DNA of 64,000 nucleotides from Paracoccaceae bacterium. GTDB lineage: Bacteria; Pseudomonadota; Alphaproteobacteria; Rhodobacterales; Rhodobacteraceae. A model generated the notes under the pieces. The model saw only the letters and a program-made list of their open reading frames with translations. It was not told the origin of the DNA and made no database searches. Within the stretch, counting starts at the first letter, position 1; the number at the start of each line of letters is the position of its first letter. Location: assembly GCA_030750975.1 (NCBI GenBank), contig JASMHC010000009.1, forward strand, positions 234,291-298,290, given 5' to 3'. The translations under genes were made by a program, and so were the position numbers. This document shows, piece by piece, positions 35,001-42,371 of this stretch.

Positions 35001-35810
35001 TCAAAGCCCCAACACGTCCACCATGTCATATTCACCGGGGCGCTGGTTTTGGCCCCACAGGGCGGCCTTTAAGGCACCACGGGCAAAGACCGAGCGATCA
35101 CTGGCGACGTGGCGCAGGATGATGCGTTCGCCGGATGCTGCGAACATCACGTCATGTTCGCCGATGATGTCGCCGCCACGGATGGCGTGAAAACCGATGG
35201 CCCCTTTCCGGCGGGGTCCAGTGATGCCGTCGCGGCCGCGATCTTCGACCTCGTCCAGCGAAACGCCCCGGCCTTCTGCGGCCGCTTCACCCAGCATCAG
35301 CGCCGTTCCCGAAGGGGCGTCCACCTTTTGGTTGTGATGGGCTTCGATCACTTCGATGTCGTAATCCTCGTCCAAAGCCGCCGCGACTTTTTTGGTCAGC
35401 TGGGTCAGCAGATTGACCCCCAGGCTCATATTGCCGGCGCGGATTATCACCGCATGATGCGAGGCGGCGTTCAGCTTTTTCAGATCATCGTCGCTCAGCC
35501 CCGTCGTGCCGATCACATGCACCGCCCGGGCCTGCGCGGCCAGACCGGCGAAAGCCACGGTTGCCGCCGGTGCGGTGAAATCGATCACCGCCTGCGCCTT
35601 GGCAAATTCCGTTACCGGATCATCCGACACCACAATGCCATTTTCCGTGCCGCCCATCATCTCGCCCAGATCGCGGCCGACCCAGCCATGGCCCTCGCGC
35701 TCGATCGCGCCGATCAGCCGGGCCTTGTCGCTGGCCAGCACGGTCTTGCACAGCATCTGCCCCATCCGGCCCGATGCCCCTGTTACCACGATCCCCGGCA
35801 ATTCGCTCAT
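35001..35810 (-). CDS. dapB: 4-hydroxy-tetrahydrodipicolinate reductase
   Basis: 269 residues. The nucleotide loop is [37 protein letters not shown] and the active-site [14 protein letters not shown] segment ([18 protein letters not shown]) are the DapB signature. It makes tetrahydrodipicolinate in the diaminopimelate/lysine pathway, feeding both lysine and peptidoglycan. The ATG (MSELPGIVV) has ACAGG upstream. Divergent from rbfA, 87 bases between starts. Confidence 0.96.
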   Translation of the reverse strand: MSELPGIVVTGASGRMGQMLCKTVLASDKARLIGAIEREGHGWVGRDLGEMMGGTENGIVVSDDPVTEFAKAQAVIDFTAPAATVAFAGLAAQARAVHVIGTTGLSDDDLKKLNAASHHAVIIRAGNMSLGVNLLTQLTKKVAAALDEDYDIEVIEAHHNQKVDAPSGTALMLGEAAAEGRGVSLDEVEDRGRDGITGPRRKGAIGFHAIRGGDIIGEHDVMFAASGERIILRHVASDRSVFARGALKAALWGQNQRPGEYDMVDVLGL

Positions 35811-35897
35811 CAACCTGTCTCCGTCTGATTTTCGCACCTTCCATAGACCACATGCTTGTGCTTGGCAAAGCCCCCCGAAAGGCGTATTGGCCCGCCT

Positions 35898-36296
35898 ATG
35901 GCAAAGAATAAATTCCATGATGGCCCCGGGCCTTCCCAGCGTCAGCTTCGCGTGGGCGAAGTGATCCGCCGTTCGTTGTCGGAAATCCTGATGCGCGGCG
36001 ACATTCACGACCCCGAGCTGAACGCCCTGTCGATCACGGTTGGCGAAGTCACGACCTCGCCCGATCTGAAAATCGCTACCGCCTATGTCTGCCCGCTTGG
36101 CGGCAAGGGGCAGGACGACGTGATCGGATTGCTGGCCCGTAACAAGGGCGAATTGCGCCGGATGATCGGCAAGAAAGTGGGTTTGAAGTTCACTCCCGAT
36201 CTGCGGTTTCGCATCGATGAAACCTTTGACCGGATGGACGACACCCGCCGTCTGTTCAGCGACGACACGGTGCGCCGCGACGTGGATGGCGACTAG
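35898..36296 (+). CDS. rbfA: Ribosome-binding factor A
   Basis: 132 residues, KH-like fold. [40 protein letters not shown] and [20 protein letters not shown] are family blocks. It helps mature the 16S rRNA 5' end, especially in the cold. The ATG follows a pyrimidine-rich stretch without a strong ribosome-binding site. Five bases separate it from truB. Confidence 0.95.
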   Translation: MAKNKFHDGPGPSQRQLRVGEVIRRSLSEILMRGDIHDPELNALSITVGEVTTSPDLKIATAYVCPLGGKGQDDVIGLLARNKGELRRMIGKKVGLKFTPDLRFRIDETFDRMDDTRRLFSDDTVRRDVDGD

Positions 36297-36301
36297 GCCG
36301 G

Positions 36302-37210
36302 ATGGGACGCAAACGCAAAGGACGCGCCGTTTCCGGCTGGCTTGTGGTGGACAAGCCCGCGGGCATGACCTCAACCGCGGTAGTCAACAAGGTCCGTTGG
36401 GCATTGGGGGCGGCCAAGGCCGGGCATGCGGGCACCTTGGATCCCGAAGCGACCGGCGTTTTGGCGGTGGCCCTGGGTGAGGCTACCAAAACCGTGCCCT
36501 ATATCACCGACGCGCTGAAAGCCTATGAATTCTCGGTGCGGCTGGGTCAGGCCACCAACACAGACGATGCCGAGGGCGAGATGATCGCCGAAAGTGATAC
36601 CCGACCGTCGGATGACCGGATCAAGGATGCGCTGAACAACTTCATCGGCGATATCCGGCAGGTGCCGCCGAAATTCTCGGCGGTCAAGATCGACGGCCAG
36701 CGAGCCTATAAGCTGGCCCGTGATGGTGAGGATGTCGAGATCGCGGCGCGGCCGTTGTTTGTTGACTCTCTGATCATGCTCGACCGCCCGGACGAAGATC
36801 ACGTCCGGCTCGAGATGGTCTGCGGCAAGGGCGGCTATGTCAGGTCCATCGCCCGCGATCTGGGCGAGGCTTTGGGTTGCTTTGGCCATGTCGAATGGCT
36901 GCGCCGCAGCTGGTCTGGCCCGTTTGAGGCGTCGGACGGCATCAGAATCGAAGACATCGACCGCATGGCAAAATCGCCGGAACTGGACGACCACCTGCTG
37001 GCGCTGGAGGTCGGTCTGGACGATCTGCCCGAGGTGACAACAACCATCGATGGCGCCACGAAGCTGCGCAACGGCAATCCGGGGATCGCCTTCCCGAAGG
37101 ACGAGGTTGAGTACGGCGACGAATGCTGGGCCAGCCTGGACGGGCAAGCGGTGGCCATCGGACGGTTCAAGGGTGGCGAACTGCACCCGAGCAAGGTGTT
37201 TGTGGGCTGA
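36302..37210 (+). CDS. truB: tRNA pseudouridine-55 synthase
   Basis: 302 residues. The catalytic aspartate is in [26 protein letters not shown] and [18 protein letters not shown] are conserved, and a C-terminal domain is present. It makes pseudouridine 55 in the T-loop of tRNAs. It is in an operon with rbfA. In many relatives rpsO follows directly; here an AT-rich toxin-antitoxin pair begins 2 bases after the truB stop on the other strand. Confidence 0.96.
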   Translation: MGRKRKGRAVSGWLVVDKPAGMTSTAVVNKVRWALGAAKAGHAGTLDPEATGVLAVALGEATKTVPYITDALKAYEFSVRLGQATNTDDAEGEMIAESDTRPSDDRIKDALNNFIGDIRQVPPKFSAVKIDGQRAYKLARDGEDVEIAARPLFVDSLIMLDRPDEDHVRLEMVCGKGGYVRSIARDLGEALGCFGHVEWLRRSWSGPFEASDGIRIEDIDRMAKSPELDDHLLALEVGLDDLPEVTTTIDGATKLRNGNPGIAFPKDEVEYGDECWASLDGQAVAIGRFKGGELHPSKVFVG

Positions 37211-37211
37211 T

Positions 37212-37601
37212 CTACAAAGAGCGAAACTGAGACTTGTTTTCAGGCAACTGAAACAAACCGTTTAACATATTCTTTCGTTGCTCCAACATTCTGCTCCAAT
37301 GCCAAAGAATAGACGCAGCTTGTTCGTTCACGCGCTTTTTTCTCAGTGCGGGCGACAAGTAGAACGCAACTATGTTGTTTTGCAGAATTGCCGTTCGCTC
37401 AGCCTTTTTCTTCGAATTTTGCAGGTCCTTTGAAATGACTATCCAGTCACGATCAAGAGCATTGAAATAGTCAATATCCGAGATGTTTGTTGGAAACAAA
37501 TCTCTCAACGCAAATGAGTCGTGGCCTTGAACACTAACAATTTCGTGCACCGCTTTCGCGATACAAGGAGGCATATTATGATCAAAAAGGATTTTAACCA
37601 T
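37212..37601 (-). CDS. Putative toxin: PIN-like (DUF5615-type) nuclease
   Basis: 129 residues. KILFDHNMPPCIAKAVHEI, then GHDSFALRD, SDIDYFNALDRDWIVISKD give the acidic residues and order expected of DUF5615/Mut7-C-like PIN domains (COG4634), proposed RNase toxins. The C-terminal 40 residues (NEQAASILWHWSRMLEQRKN) extend beyond the usual domain. The chosen ATG overlaps the end of the upstream antitoxin-like gene by 8 bases (ATGGTTAA), with AGG three bases before it; in-frame ATGs at 37610 and 37631 are alternatives. Base composition is distinctly AT-richer than truB or rpsO, suggesting transfer. Confidence 0.65.
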   Translation of the reverse strand: MVKILFDHNMPPCIAKAVHEIVSVQGHDSFALRDLFPTNISDIDYFNALDRDWIVISKDLQNSKKKAERTAILQNNIVAFYLSPALRKKRVNEQAASILWHWSRMLEQRKNMLNGLFQLPENKSQFRSL

Positions 37602-38271
37602 TAACCTCATCGAGACTTTTTTCAAAGCCAAGAGCTACTCGAATTTTCTTAATTGGAATATCATAGATTTTTGACAAATACTTTTCATCTGAAAAGATTT
37701 CGAATTCTTCAGCCAGCACCGAAGTCGACACCCCGAATTCATCGAGGATTGGATCACCAAAATGTCTGGTAGGATCAATTACCACTGCTGAAAATCGCTG
37801 CGGCCTCCAGCGAACTACATTGTCCCCATCGTACTCGAGATCATTCAGTGATTGAGATACAATTTCGCGGAAAACCTTTTGTCCGGGCCGTTTGCGCGAA
37901 AGGCTAACAAGTTCACCGTCATTTTCAATTGCATCCATCAAAATCTCTGTGCCATCTGACTTGAACGACTTAGAAATGAGGGGACGTTCCAGCCCAAGTC
38001 GATCTTGGGCGAAGGAAATCGCAAATTTTATGGATTGTAATGATATCCCGGCTCGTCGCATGGCCGATACAACACGAACTTCGATTAAGTCCAGAAAACT
38101 AATTTCAGTAACGTCTTCGTCGAGAAATTGATAATACGCCGTCAAGAAGGGATCAGTCGGTCCGCTACCGCGCGTCCATCTAAGCACTTGTTGTGCATTC
38201 GCACCTACTAGCCTCGCGGCTTCTCGAGGCGTATATACTCCTTGTCCTAGAATTTGATGATCAAGCGGCAT
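37594..38271 (-). CDS. Putative antitoxin: HTH domain fused to DUF433
   Basis: 225 residues. An N-terminal MerR-like helix-turn-helix (GVYTPREAARLVGANAQQVL, RWTRG) occupies about residues 10-40, and a long middle region follows (FLDLIEVRVVSAMRRAGISL). The C-terminal DUF433 module (HFGDPILDEFGVSTSVLAEE) covers about 165-215. DUF433 proteins (COG2442) are the usual partners of COG4634 toxins. AGGAGG lies five bases before the ATG at 38271. The order antitoxin then toxin with an 8-base overlap is typical, and the HTH suggests self-repression. Confidence 0.7.
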   Translation of the reverse strand: MPLDHQILGQGVYTPREAARLVGANAQQVLRWTRGSGPTDPFLTAYYQFLDEDVTEISFLDLIEVRVVSAMRRAGISLQSIKFAISFAQDRLGLERPLISKSFKSDGTEILMDAIENDGELVSLSRKRPGQKVFREIVSQSLNDLEYDGDNVVRWRPQRFSAVVIDPTRHFGDPILDEFGVSTSVLAEEFEIFSDEKYLSKIYDIPIKKIRVALGFEKSLDEVNG

Positions 38272-38447
38272 GGCTTCCTCCTGCTTCAAGTTCATAACTG
38301 CAAACGCCATGCTAGGGAAACCTGAAAGAGAATTATTTCATGTCTTCGCAGGCTGTAGGATTCGTTGAGCAAAGTTAACATTTGATTAAATGCAATATGC
38401 GATGCCTGCTGATTTCCACGCCACCCCCCATTTGCAGCGTTTCCCTG

Positions 38448-38465
38448 TACAAATGTTACAAATGT
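38448..38465 (+). repeat. Tandem 9-base direct repeat TACAAATGT x2
   Basis: Two exact adjacent copies end 15 bases before the DUF1643 start, in the gap divergent from the toxin-antitoxin pair. This could be a regulator-binding site. Confidence 0.4.
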
Positions 38466-38480
38466 CATCAAACAGGCAGC

Positions 38481-38993
38481 ATGATTACACGCAGCCATCT
38501 TAAGGGCGATGCCCAGTCGGAAGCGGTCTATTCGGACTGCGAAAACTACCGCTATTCGTTAACCAGAATCTGGGATCCACAGGGCCGAAAGGCGGCTTTT
38601 GTGATGCTCAATCCCTCGACCGCGACCGAGGTGCAGAACGACCCGACGGTTGAACGCTGTGAACGCCGGGCGCGGGCCTTGGGGTTCGGCGCATTCCGTG
38701 TCACCAACATCTTTGCTTGGCGCGATACCGATCCGCGCAATATGCGTGCGGCGGCGGATCCGGTCGGCCCGGAAAACGACAATGCGATCCGCGAGGCCTG
38801 TGAATGGGCGGATCAGATCGTGGCCGCCTGGGGCACACATGGGGCGCATCTAAACCGAGGGCCGAGTGTAGAAGCCTTGCTGCGTGATGAAGGATTTTCC
38901 GTTTATCATCTGGGGCTTAGCAAAGCAGGCCATCCCAAGCATCCGCTCTACATTGCCTATGCCCAAAAGCCGGAACCATGGTTTGGCACATGA
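38481..38993 (+). CDS. DUF1643 family protein
   Basis: 170 residues. YRYSLTRIWDPQGRKAAFVM, LNPSTATEVQNDPTVERCER, RVTNIFAWRDTDPRNMR and HPLYIAYAQKPEPW form the DUF1643 pattern. The family is widespread but has no established function; members occur near mobile or defence regions as well as alone. The start follows ACAGGCAGC. The stop overlaps the start of the next gene (ATGA). Confidence 0.85.
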   Translation: MITRSHLKGDAQSEAVYSDCENYRYSLTRIWDPQGRKAAFVMLNPSTATEVQNDPTVERCERRARALGFGAFRVTNIFAWRDTDPRNMRAAADPVGPENDNAIREACEWADQIVAAWGTHGAHLNRGPSVEALLRDEGFSVYHLGLSKAGHPKHPLYIAYAQKPEPWFGT

Positions 38994-39259
38994 CCAAGGA
39001 CCTGCAAAAAGACCCGATTGAGCAACTGACGGACGAGGTTCGAAAGTTGAACAGCCACAATTTCATTCGCGTCCAGAATTCCCTGTGGCGCGTCCTGGGC
39101 TATCAATTTCTTCGCGGTCTGGCCTTTGGTCTTGGAACGGTGCTGGGCGCCTCGGTTCTTGTATCGCTTCTGGTTTGGTGGCTGTCGCAATTTGAATTTC
39201 TTCCCATCATCGGTGAATGGGCGGCCGAGCTGGTCAAACAGATCGAATCATCACCGTAG
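38990..39259 (+). CDS. Small membrane protein, DUF5665-like
   Basis: 89 residues. A polar N-terminal helix (PIEQLTDEVRKLNSHNFIRV) is followed by a glycine-rich hydrophobic helix (GLAFGLGTVLGASVLVSLLV) and a short tail. Translationally coupled to the DUF1643 gene by a 4-base overlap. Function unknown. An in-frame ATG four codons upstream (MVWH) is less likely. Confidence 0.7.
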   Translation: MTKDLQKDPIEQLTDEVRKLNSHNFIRVQNSLWRVLGYQFLRGLAFGLGTVLGASVLVSLLVWWLSQFEFLPIIGEWAAELVKQIESSP

Positions 39260-39333
39260 GTGTTAACCACAAAATACTGATTTCATTGAATTTCCTTTTT
39301 CTCTGGCGCTAGCTGATCATAGGAGAATAGGGG

Positions 39334-40176
39334 ATGATCATGCTCGTACTTGCAGGCCTTTTTGGCGTTCTGGTCCTCGGCGCAGCCGCGATTTCGGGTC
39401 TGGGCGATATGGATGCCGACGACGGAATTATCGTTGGAAATCAAGAGGATGACAGCCTTTCTGGCGGCGACGGGGACGACCAGATTGGCGGATATGACGG
39501 CGATGATCTGCTGGCGGGACAGGATGGCGGAGATGCGATCTACGGTCACGACGGCAGCGATACGCTGGACGGCGGCGCGGGCGACGACACGGTTTATGGC
39601 GGAGACGGCGATGACCTAATGCTGGGAAGTGCCGGAAATGATTTGATTTTTGGCCAGATGGGCGACGACGCGCTTGGCGGTGGGGCGGGCGATGACGCTT
39701 TGACCGGAGGCGATGGCCAAGACAGCCTGTCCGGCGGGCAGGGCAATGATTCCCTGATCGGCGGGCTGGGCAATGATCTGCTGACCGGCGGCGATGGTGA
39801 AGATGTGTTGAACGGCGGTGCGGGCAACGACCGATTGGATGGCGCTGTGGAGGATATGCAGGCGGCGGATTTTCTGAATGGCGGGCAGGGCGAAGACACG
39901 GTGGTTGCCGGTAACGGGGATGTTGTTTCGCTGGGCGAGGGAAATGATGTGCTGGTGCTGGGCGACTGGATCGAGGCCGGGCTTGCGGTAAGGGTGACGG
40001 ATTTCGATCCGGCGGCGGATCGCATCGAACTGGTGGCCGAAGGTGTGCCTGAAATATCGGTGGTGAAAACCGCCGATAACAGCTTTGCGCTGTTTGCCGA
40101 TGACGACCTTTTGGCGGATATCAGCTCGGCTTCGGACGTCACACCGGACAATGTGGTGATCGTCAAAGGGGCTTAA
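39334..40176 (+). CDS. RTX-type calcium-binding repeat protein with N-terminal membrane helix
   Basis: 280 residues. Residues 1-22 are a hydrophobic helix (MLVLAGLFGVLVLGAAAISG). Residues about 40-165 hold some ten glycine/aspartate nonapeptides of the GGxGxDxLx type (GGAGDDTVYGGDGDDLML, GGAGNDRLDG), which fold as a calcium beta-roll. The last 80 residues (VRVTDFDPAADRIELVAEG) resemble the C-terminal region seen in secreted RTX proteins. A start helix is unusual for type I secretion substrates, so it may stay anchored. AGGAG lies eight bases before the ATG; a second ATG two codons later is possible. Confidence 0.85.
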   Translation: MIMLVLAGLFGVLVLGAAAISGLGDMDADDGIIVGNQEDDSLSGGDGDDQIGGYDGDDLLAGQDGGDAIYGHDGSDTLDGGAGDDTVYGGDGDDLMLGSAGNDLIFGQMGDDALGGGAGDDALTGGDGQDSLSGGQGNDSLIGGLGNDLLTGGDGEDVLNGGAGNDRLDGAVEDMQAADFLNGGQGEDTVVAGNGDVVSLGEGNDVLVLGDWIEAGLAVRVTDFDPAADRIELVAEGVPEISVVKTADNSFALFADDDLLADISSASDVTPDNVVIVKGA

Positions 40177-40305
40177 ATCAGCCCTTCCCATTGGCAAAAG
40201 AATCCCCTATACGCGCGCATCTGCAACTTTGCAGACATCTCCACGGGCCTTGCTGGACGACATCCCGGCTTGTGCCATAACCCTTAACTTCGAAAGGAGA
40301 CCCCG

Positions 40306-40575
40306 ATGTCGATTACTGCGGAAGAAAAAGCCCGCCTGATGAAGGAATACGCAACCAAGGAAGGCGACACAGGATCGCCGGAAGTACAGGTTGCCATTCT
40401 GACCTCGCGTATCTCGACCCTGACCGAGCATTTCAAAAGCCACAAGAAAGACAACCACTCGCGTCGTGGTCTGCTGATGATGGTTGCTCAGCGTCGTAAG
40501 CTGCTGGACTATCTGAAAGGCAAGGATGAAGGCCGCTATCAGGACCTCATCAAGCGTCTGGGTATCCGTCGCTAA
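40306..40575 (+). CDS. rpsO: 30S ribosomal protein S15
   Basis: 89 residues. [40 protein letters not shown] and [20 protein letters not shown] are diagnostic. It binds the central domain of 16S rRNA. GAAAGGAGACCCCG precedes the ATG. It is a single-gene unit with a strong terminator, and a TCTGCA-ACTT-TGCAGA hairpin (40219-40234) lies in its leader region. Confidence 0.98.
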   Translation: MSITAEEKARLMKEYATKEGDTGSPEVQVAILTSRISTLTEHFKSHKKDNHSRRGLLMMVAQRRKLLDYLKGKDEGRYQDLIKRLGIRR

Positions 40576-40603
40576 GGAAATTCTGATCCGTCTGGATCCA
40601 ATG

Positions 40604-40636
40604 CGCCCGTTCCGGTTGGAGCGGGCGTTTTCTTTT
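40604..40636 (+). terminator. Rho-independent terminator of rpsO
   Basis: CGCCCGTTCC-GGTT-GGAGCGGGCG (10-bp stem with one T-G pair) followed by TTTTCTTTT. Confidence 0.93.
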
Positions 40637-40665
40637 GCGCCGCGCCTAGGCGCATCGCGGGGAAT

Positions 40666-40738
40666 GGGGGCGCTGCCCCCGACCAGCCACATGATATGCG
40701 GCTGGTCCCCCCCGAAGTATTTGTGAAAAGATGAAAGC
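40666..40738 (+). repeat. Dispersed intergenic element, copy E
   Basis: GGGGGC-GCT-GCCCCC, then GACCAGCC / GGCTGGTC (40681-40707), then CCCCCCGAAGTATTTGTGA and AAAGATGAAAGC. It is the most diverged tail of the five copies but has the same architecture and spacing. Lies between rpsO and the convergent DUF1674 gene. Confidence 0.68.
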
Positions 40739-40769
40739 AGTTTGCCTGGGGTTGGTCGGCGTGGTTTTT

Positions 40770-40949
40770 TCAAAAGTCGACGGCGATGCCTTTCTTTTCC
40801 CAGTCCCCGAAGCGGACCGGTTCCGGGCCATCGCGACCGCCGAGTTCTTTGGGCAGGTCGGGTTTTTTCGCATTGCGGCGGCGTTCCTCGGCCTCGGCAA
40901 GGGCGCGTTGTGCGGCGGGCGGCAGGTCTTTTGCGGGCTGGTCGCTCAT
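40770..40949 (-). CDS. DUF1674 / SDHAF4-like protein
   Basis: 59 residues ending PKELGGRDGPEPVRFGDWEK then KGIAVDF, the conserved C-terminal block of the SDHAF4 family. In eukaryotes SDHAF4 helps assemble flavinylated SdhA into succinate dehydrogenase, so a similar chaperone role is likely. AAGGA lies eight bases before the ATG. Divergent from rsmB. Confidence 0.85.
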   Translation of the reverse strand: MSDQPAKDLPPAAQRALAEAEERRRNAKKPDLPKELGGRDGPEPVRFGDWEKKGIAVDF

Positions 40950-41031
40950 TCTCGGCTTCCTTCGGTGGGATGGCCCTGATATACGCGGCCATCCTGCGCG
41001 GGGAAAGCCCCGAAACGAAATCGAGATTGAC

Positions 41032-42297
41032 ATGAGAAGCCAGCCCCTTCCCGCCCGAAAAGCCGCGATTTACCTGTTGGATCAGGTGATCGAGCACGGC
41101 AAGCTGTTGCCCGAGCTGGTACAGGGCGGGGCGCTTGACCACCTGTCGCCGCCCGATCGGGCGCGGGCGCAGCGGCTTGCTGTCGAAACTCTGAAAGGGA
41201 TGGAACGGGCGGATCGCATGCTGCAAAAGCATTTGCGGAAATATCCGCCATTGACCGTTCGCAACGCGCTGCGTTTGGGCACGGTCGAGATTTGTGCATT
41301 GGGTGAGGCTTCGCATGGCGTGGTCAATTCGATGGTCGAGATCGTGTCGCGCGACAAACGCCATGGCCATATGAAGGGTCTGACCAATGCGGTGCTGCGC
41401 AAGGTGGCCGATGCCGGACCTGATATGTGGAACAGCCTGCGCGTGCCGCGCCTGCCGAAATGGCTGCGCGGCCCTTTGGTGCATGCCTGGGGGGATGACG
41501 CCGTGGCGGCGATGGAGGTGGCGCATTGTGCGCCCGTGCCAGTGGATATCACGGCCAAAACCGATGCGGCCAAGGTGGCGAACGAGCTGAACGGTGAGAT
41601 GCTGCCCGGAGGAACGGTCCGACTTGGAAATGCGGGTCAGGTCTCGGCCTTGCCGGGGTTTGACGAAGGTGACTGGTGGGTGCAGGACGCAGCGGCGGCG
41701 ATACCGGTGAAATTGCTGGATTTGAAAGAGGGCGAGACGGTTCTTGATCTTTGTGCTGCCCCGGGTGGCAAGACATTGCAGGCGGCCTCGGTTCGGGCAC
41801 GGGTGACGGCGGTGGATATTTCGAAAAACCGTCTGAGACGGGTACGCGAAAACCTGGAACGCTGCCGGTTGCATGCAGTGGTCAAGAAGGGCGATGCCCT
41901 TGCGTTTGAAGGGGCGTATGAGGCGATCATTCTTGATGCGCCATGTTCGGCCACGGGCACGATCCGGCGGCATCCGGACCTGCCATTTGCCAAGGACGGC
42001 AGCGATTTTGGCGAACTGATCGCCTTGCAGGCGCGGATGCTGGACCATGCTTTGGGTCTGTTGAAACCCGGAGGGCGGCTGGTTTATTGCACCTGTTCGC
42101 TATTGCCCGATGAAGGGGAATGCCAGGTCGAGGACGCACTGGCCCGCCACAAGGATATCGAACTGGCCCCGCTAGAGCAGGATTGGATCGAAGAGGCATG
42201 GCGTGCGCCCGAGGGCGGGTTGCGTCTGCGCCCGGATTTCTGGAGTGAAAAAGGGGGCATGGACGGGTTTTATATCGCCGTTTTGCGCAAGAACTAG
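41032..42297 (+). CDS. rsmB: RsmB/NOP family rRNA cytosine-C5 methyltransferase
   Basis: 421 residues. An N-terminal NusB-like helical domain (residues 1-140: RKAAIYLLDQVIEHGKLLPE, GTVEICALGEASHGVVNSMV) precedes the SAM-dependent catalytic domain with LDLCAAPGGKTLQAA, DAPCSATGTIRRHPDL (TRDB-type cysteine) and LVYCTCSLLPDEGE (catalytic cysteine). It methylates C967-type positions of 16S rRNA. The start ATG has only a weak site (CGAGATTGAC). Confidence 0.9.
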   Translation: MRSQPLPARKAAIYLLDQVIEHGKLLPELVQGGALDHLSPPDRARAQRLAVETLKGMERADRMLQKHLRKYPPLTVRNALRLGTVEICALGEASHGVVNSMVEIVSRDKRHGHMKGLTNAVLRKVADAGPDMWNSLRVPRLPKWLRGPLVHAWGDDAVAAMEVAHCAPVPVDITAKTDAAKVANELNGEMLPGGTVRLGNAGQVSALPGFDEGDWWVQDAAAAIPVKLLDLKEGETVLDLCAAPGGKTLQAASVRARVTAVDISKNRLRRVRENLERCRLHAVVKKGDALAFEGAYEAIILDAPCSATGTIRRHPDLPFAKDGSDFGELIALQARMLDHALGLLKPGGRLVYCTCSLLPDEGECQVEDALARHKDIELAPLEQDWIEEAWRAPEGGLRLRPDFWSEKGGMDGFYIAVLRKN

Positions 42298-42371
42298 CCA
42301 CCAGACCTTTCTGTTCGCGGCAGCGCGGCGTATATGAAACAGGACAAAGCCCAAGGACAGACTTTCGCGGA

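Noticed and set aside
39440..39850. CRISPR-like short repeats
   Set aside because: They are degenerate nonapeptide-coding repeats of the RTX protein, without constant-length spacers.
37212..40200. Prophage or integrative element between truB and rpsO
   Set aside because: No integrase, recombinase, tRNA target or flanking direct repeats were found.
40207..42048. 613-residue open frame on the minus strand across rpsO and rsmB
   Set aside because: Antisense to rpsO and rsmB and spanning their terminator; no recognisable domain.
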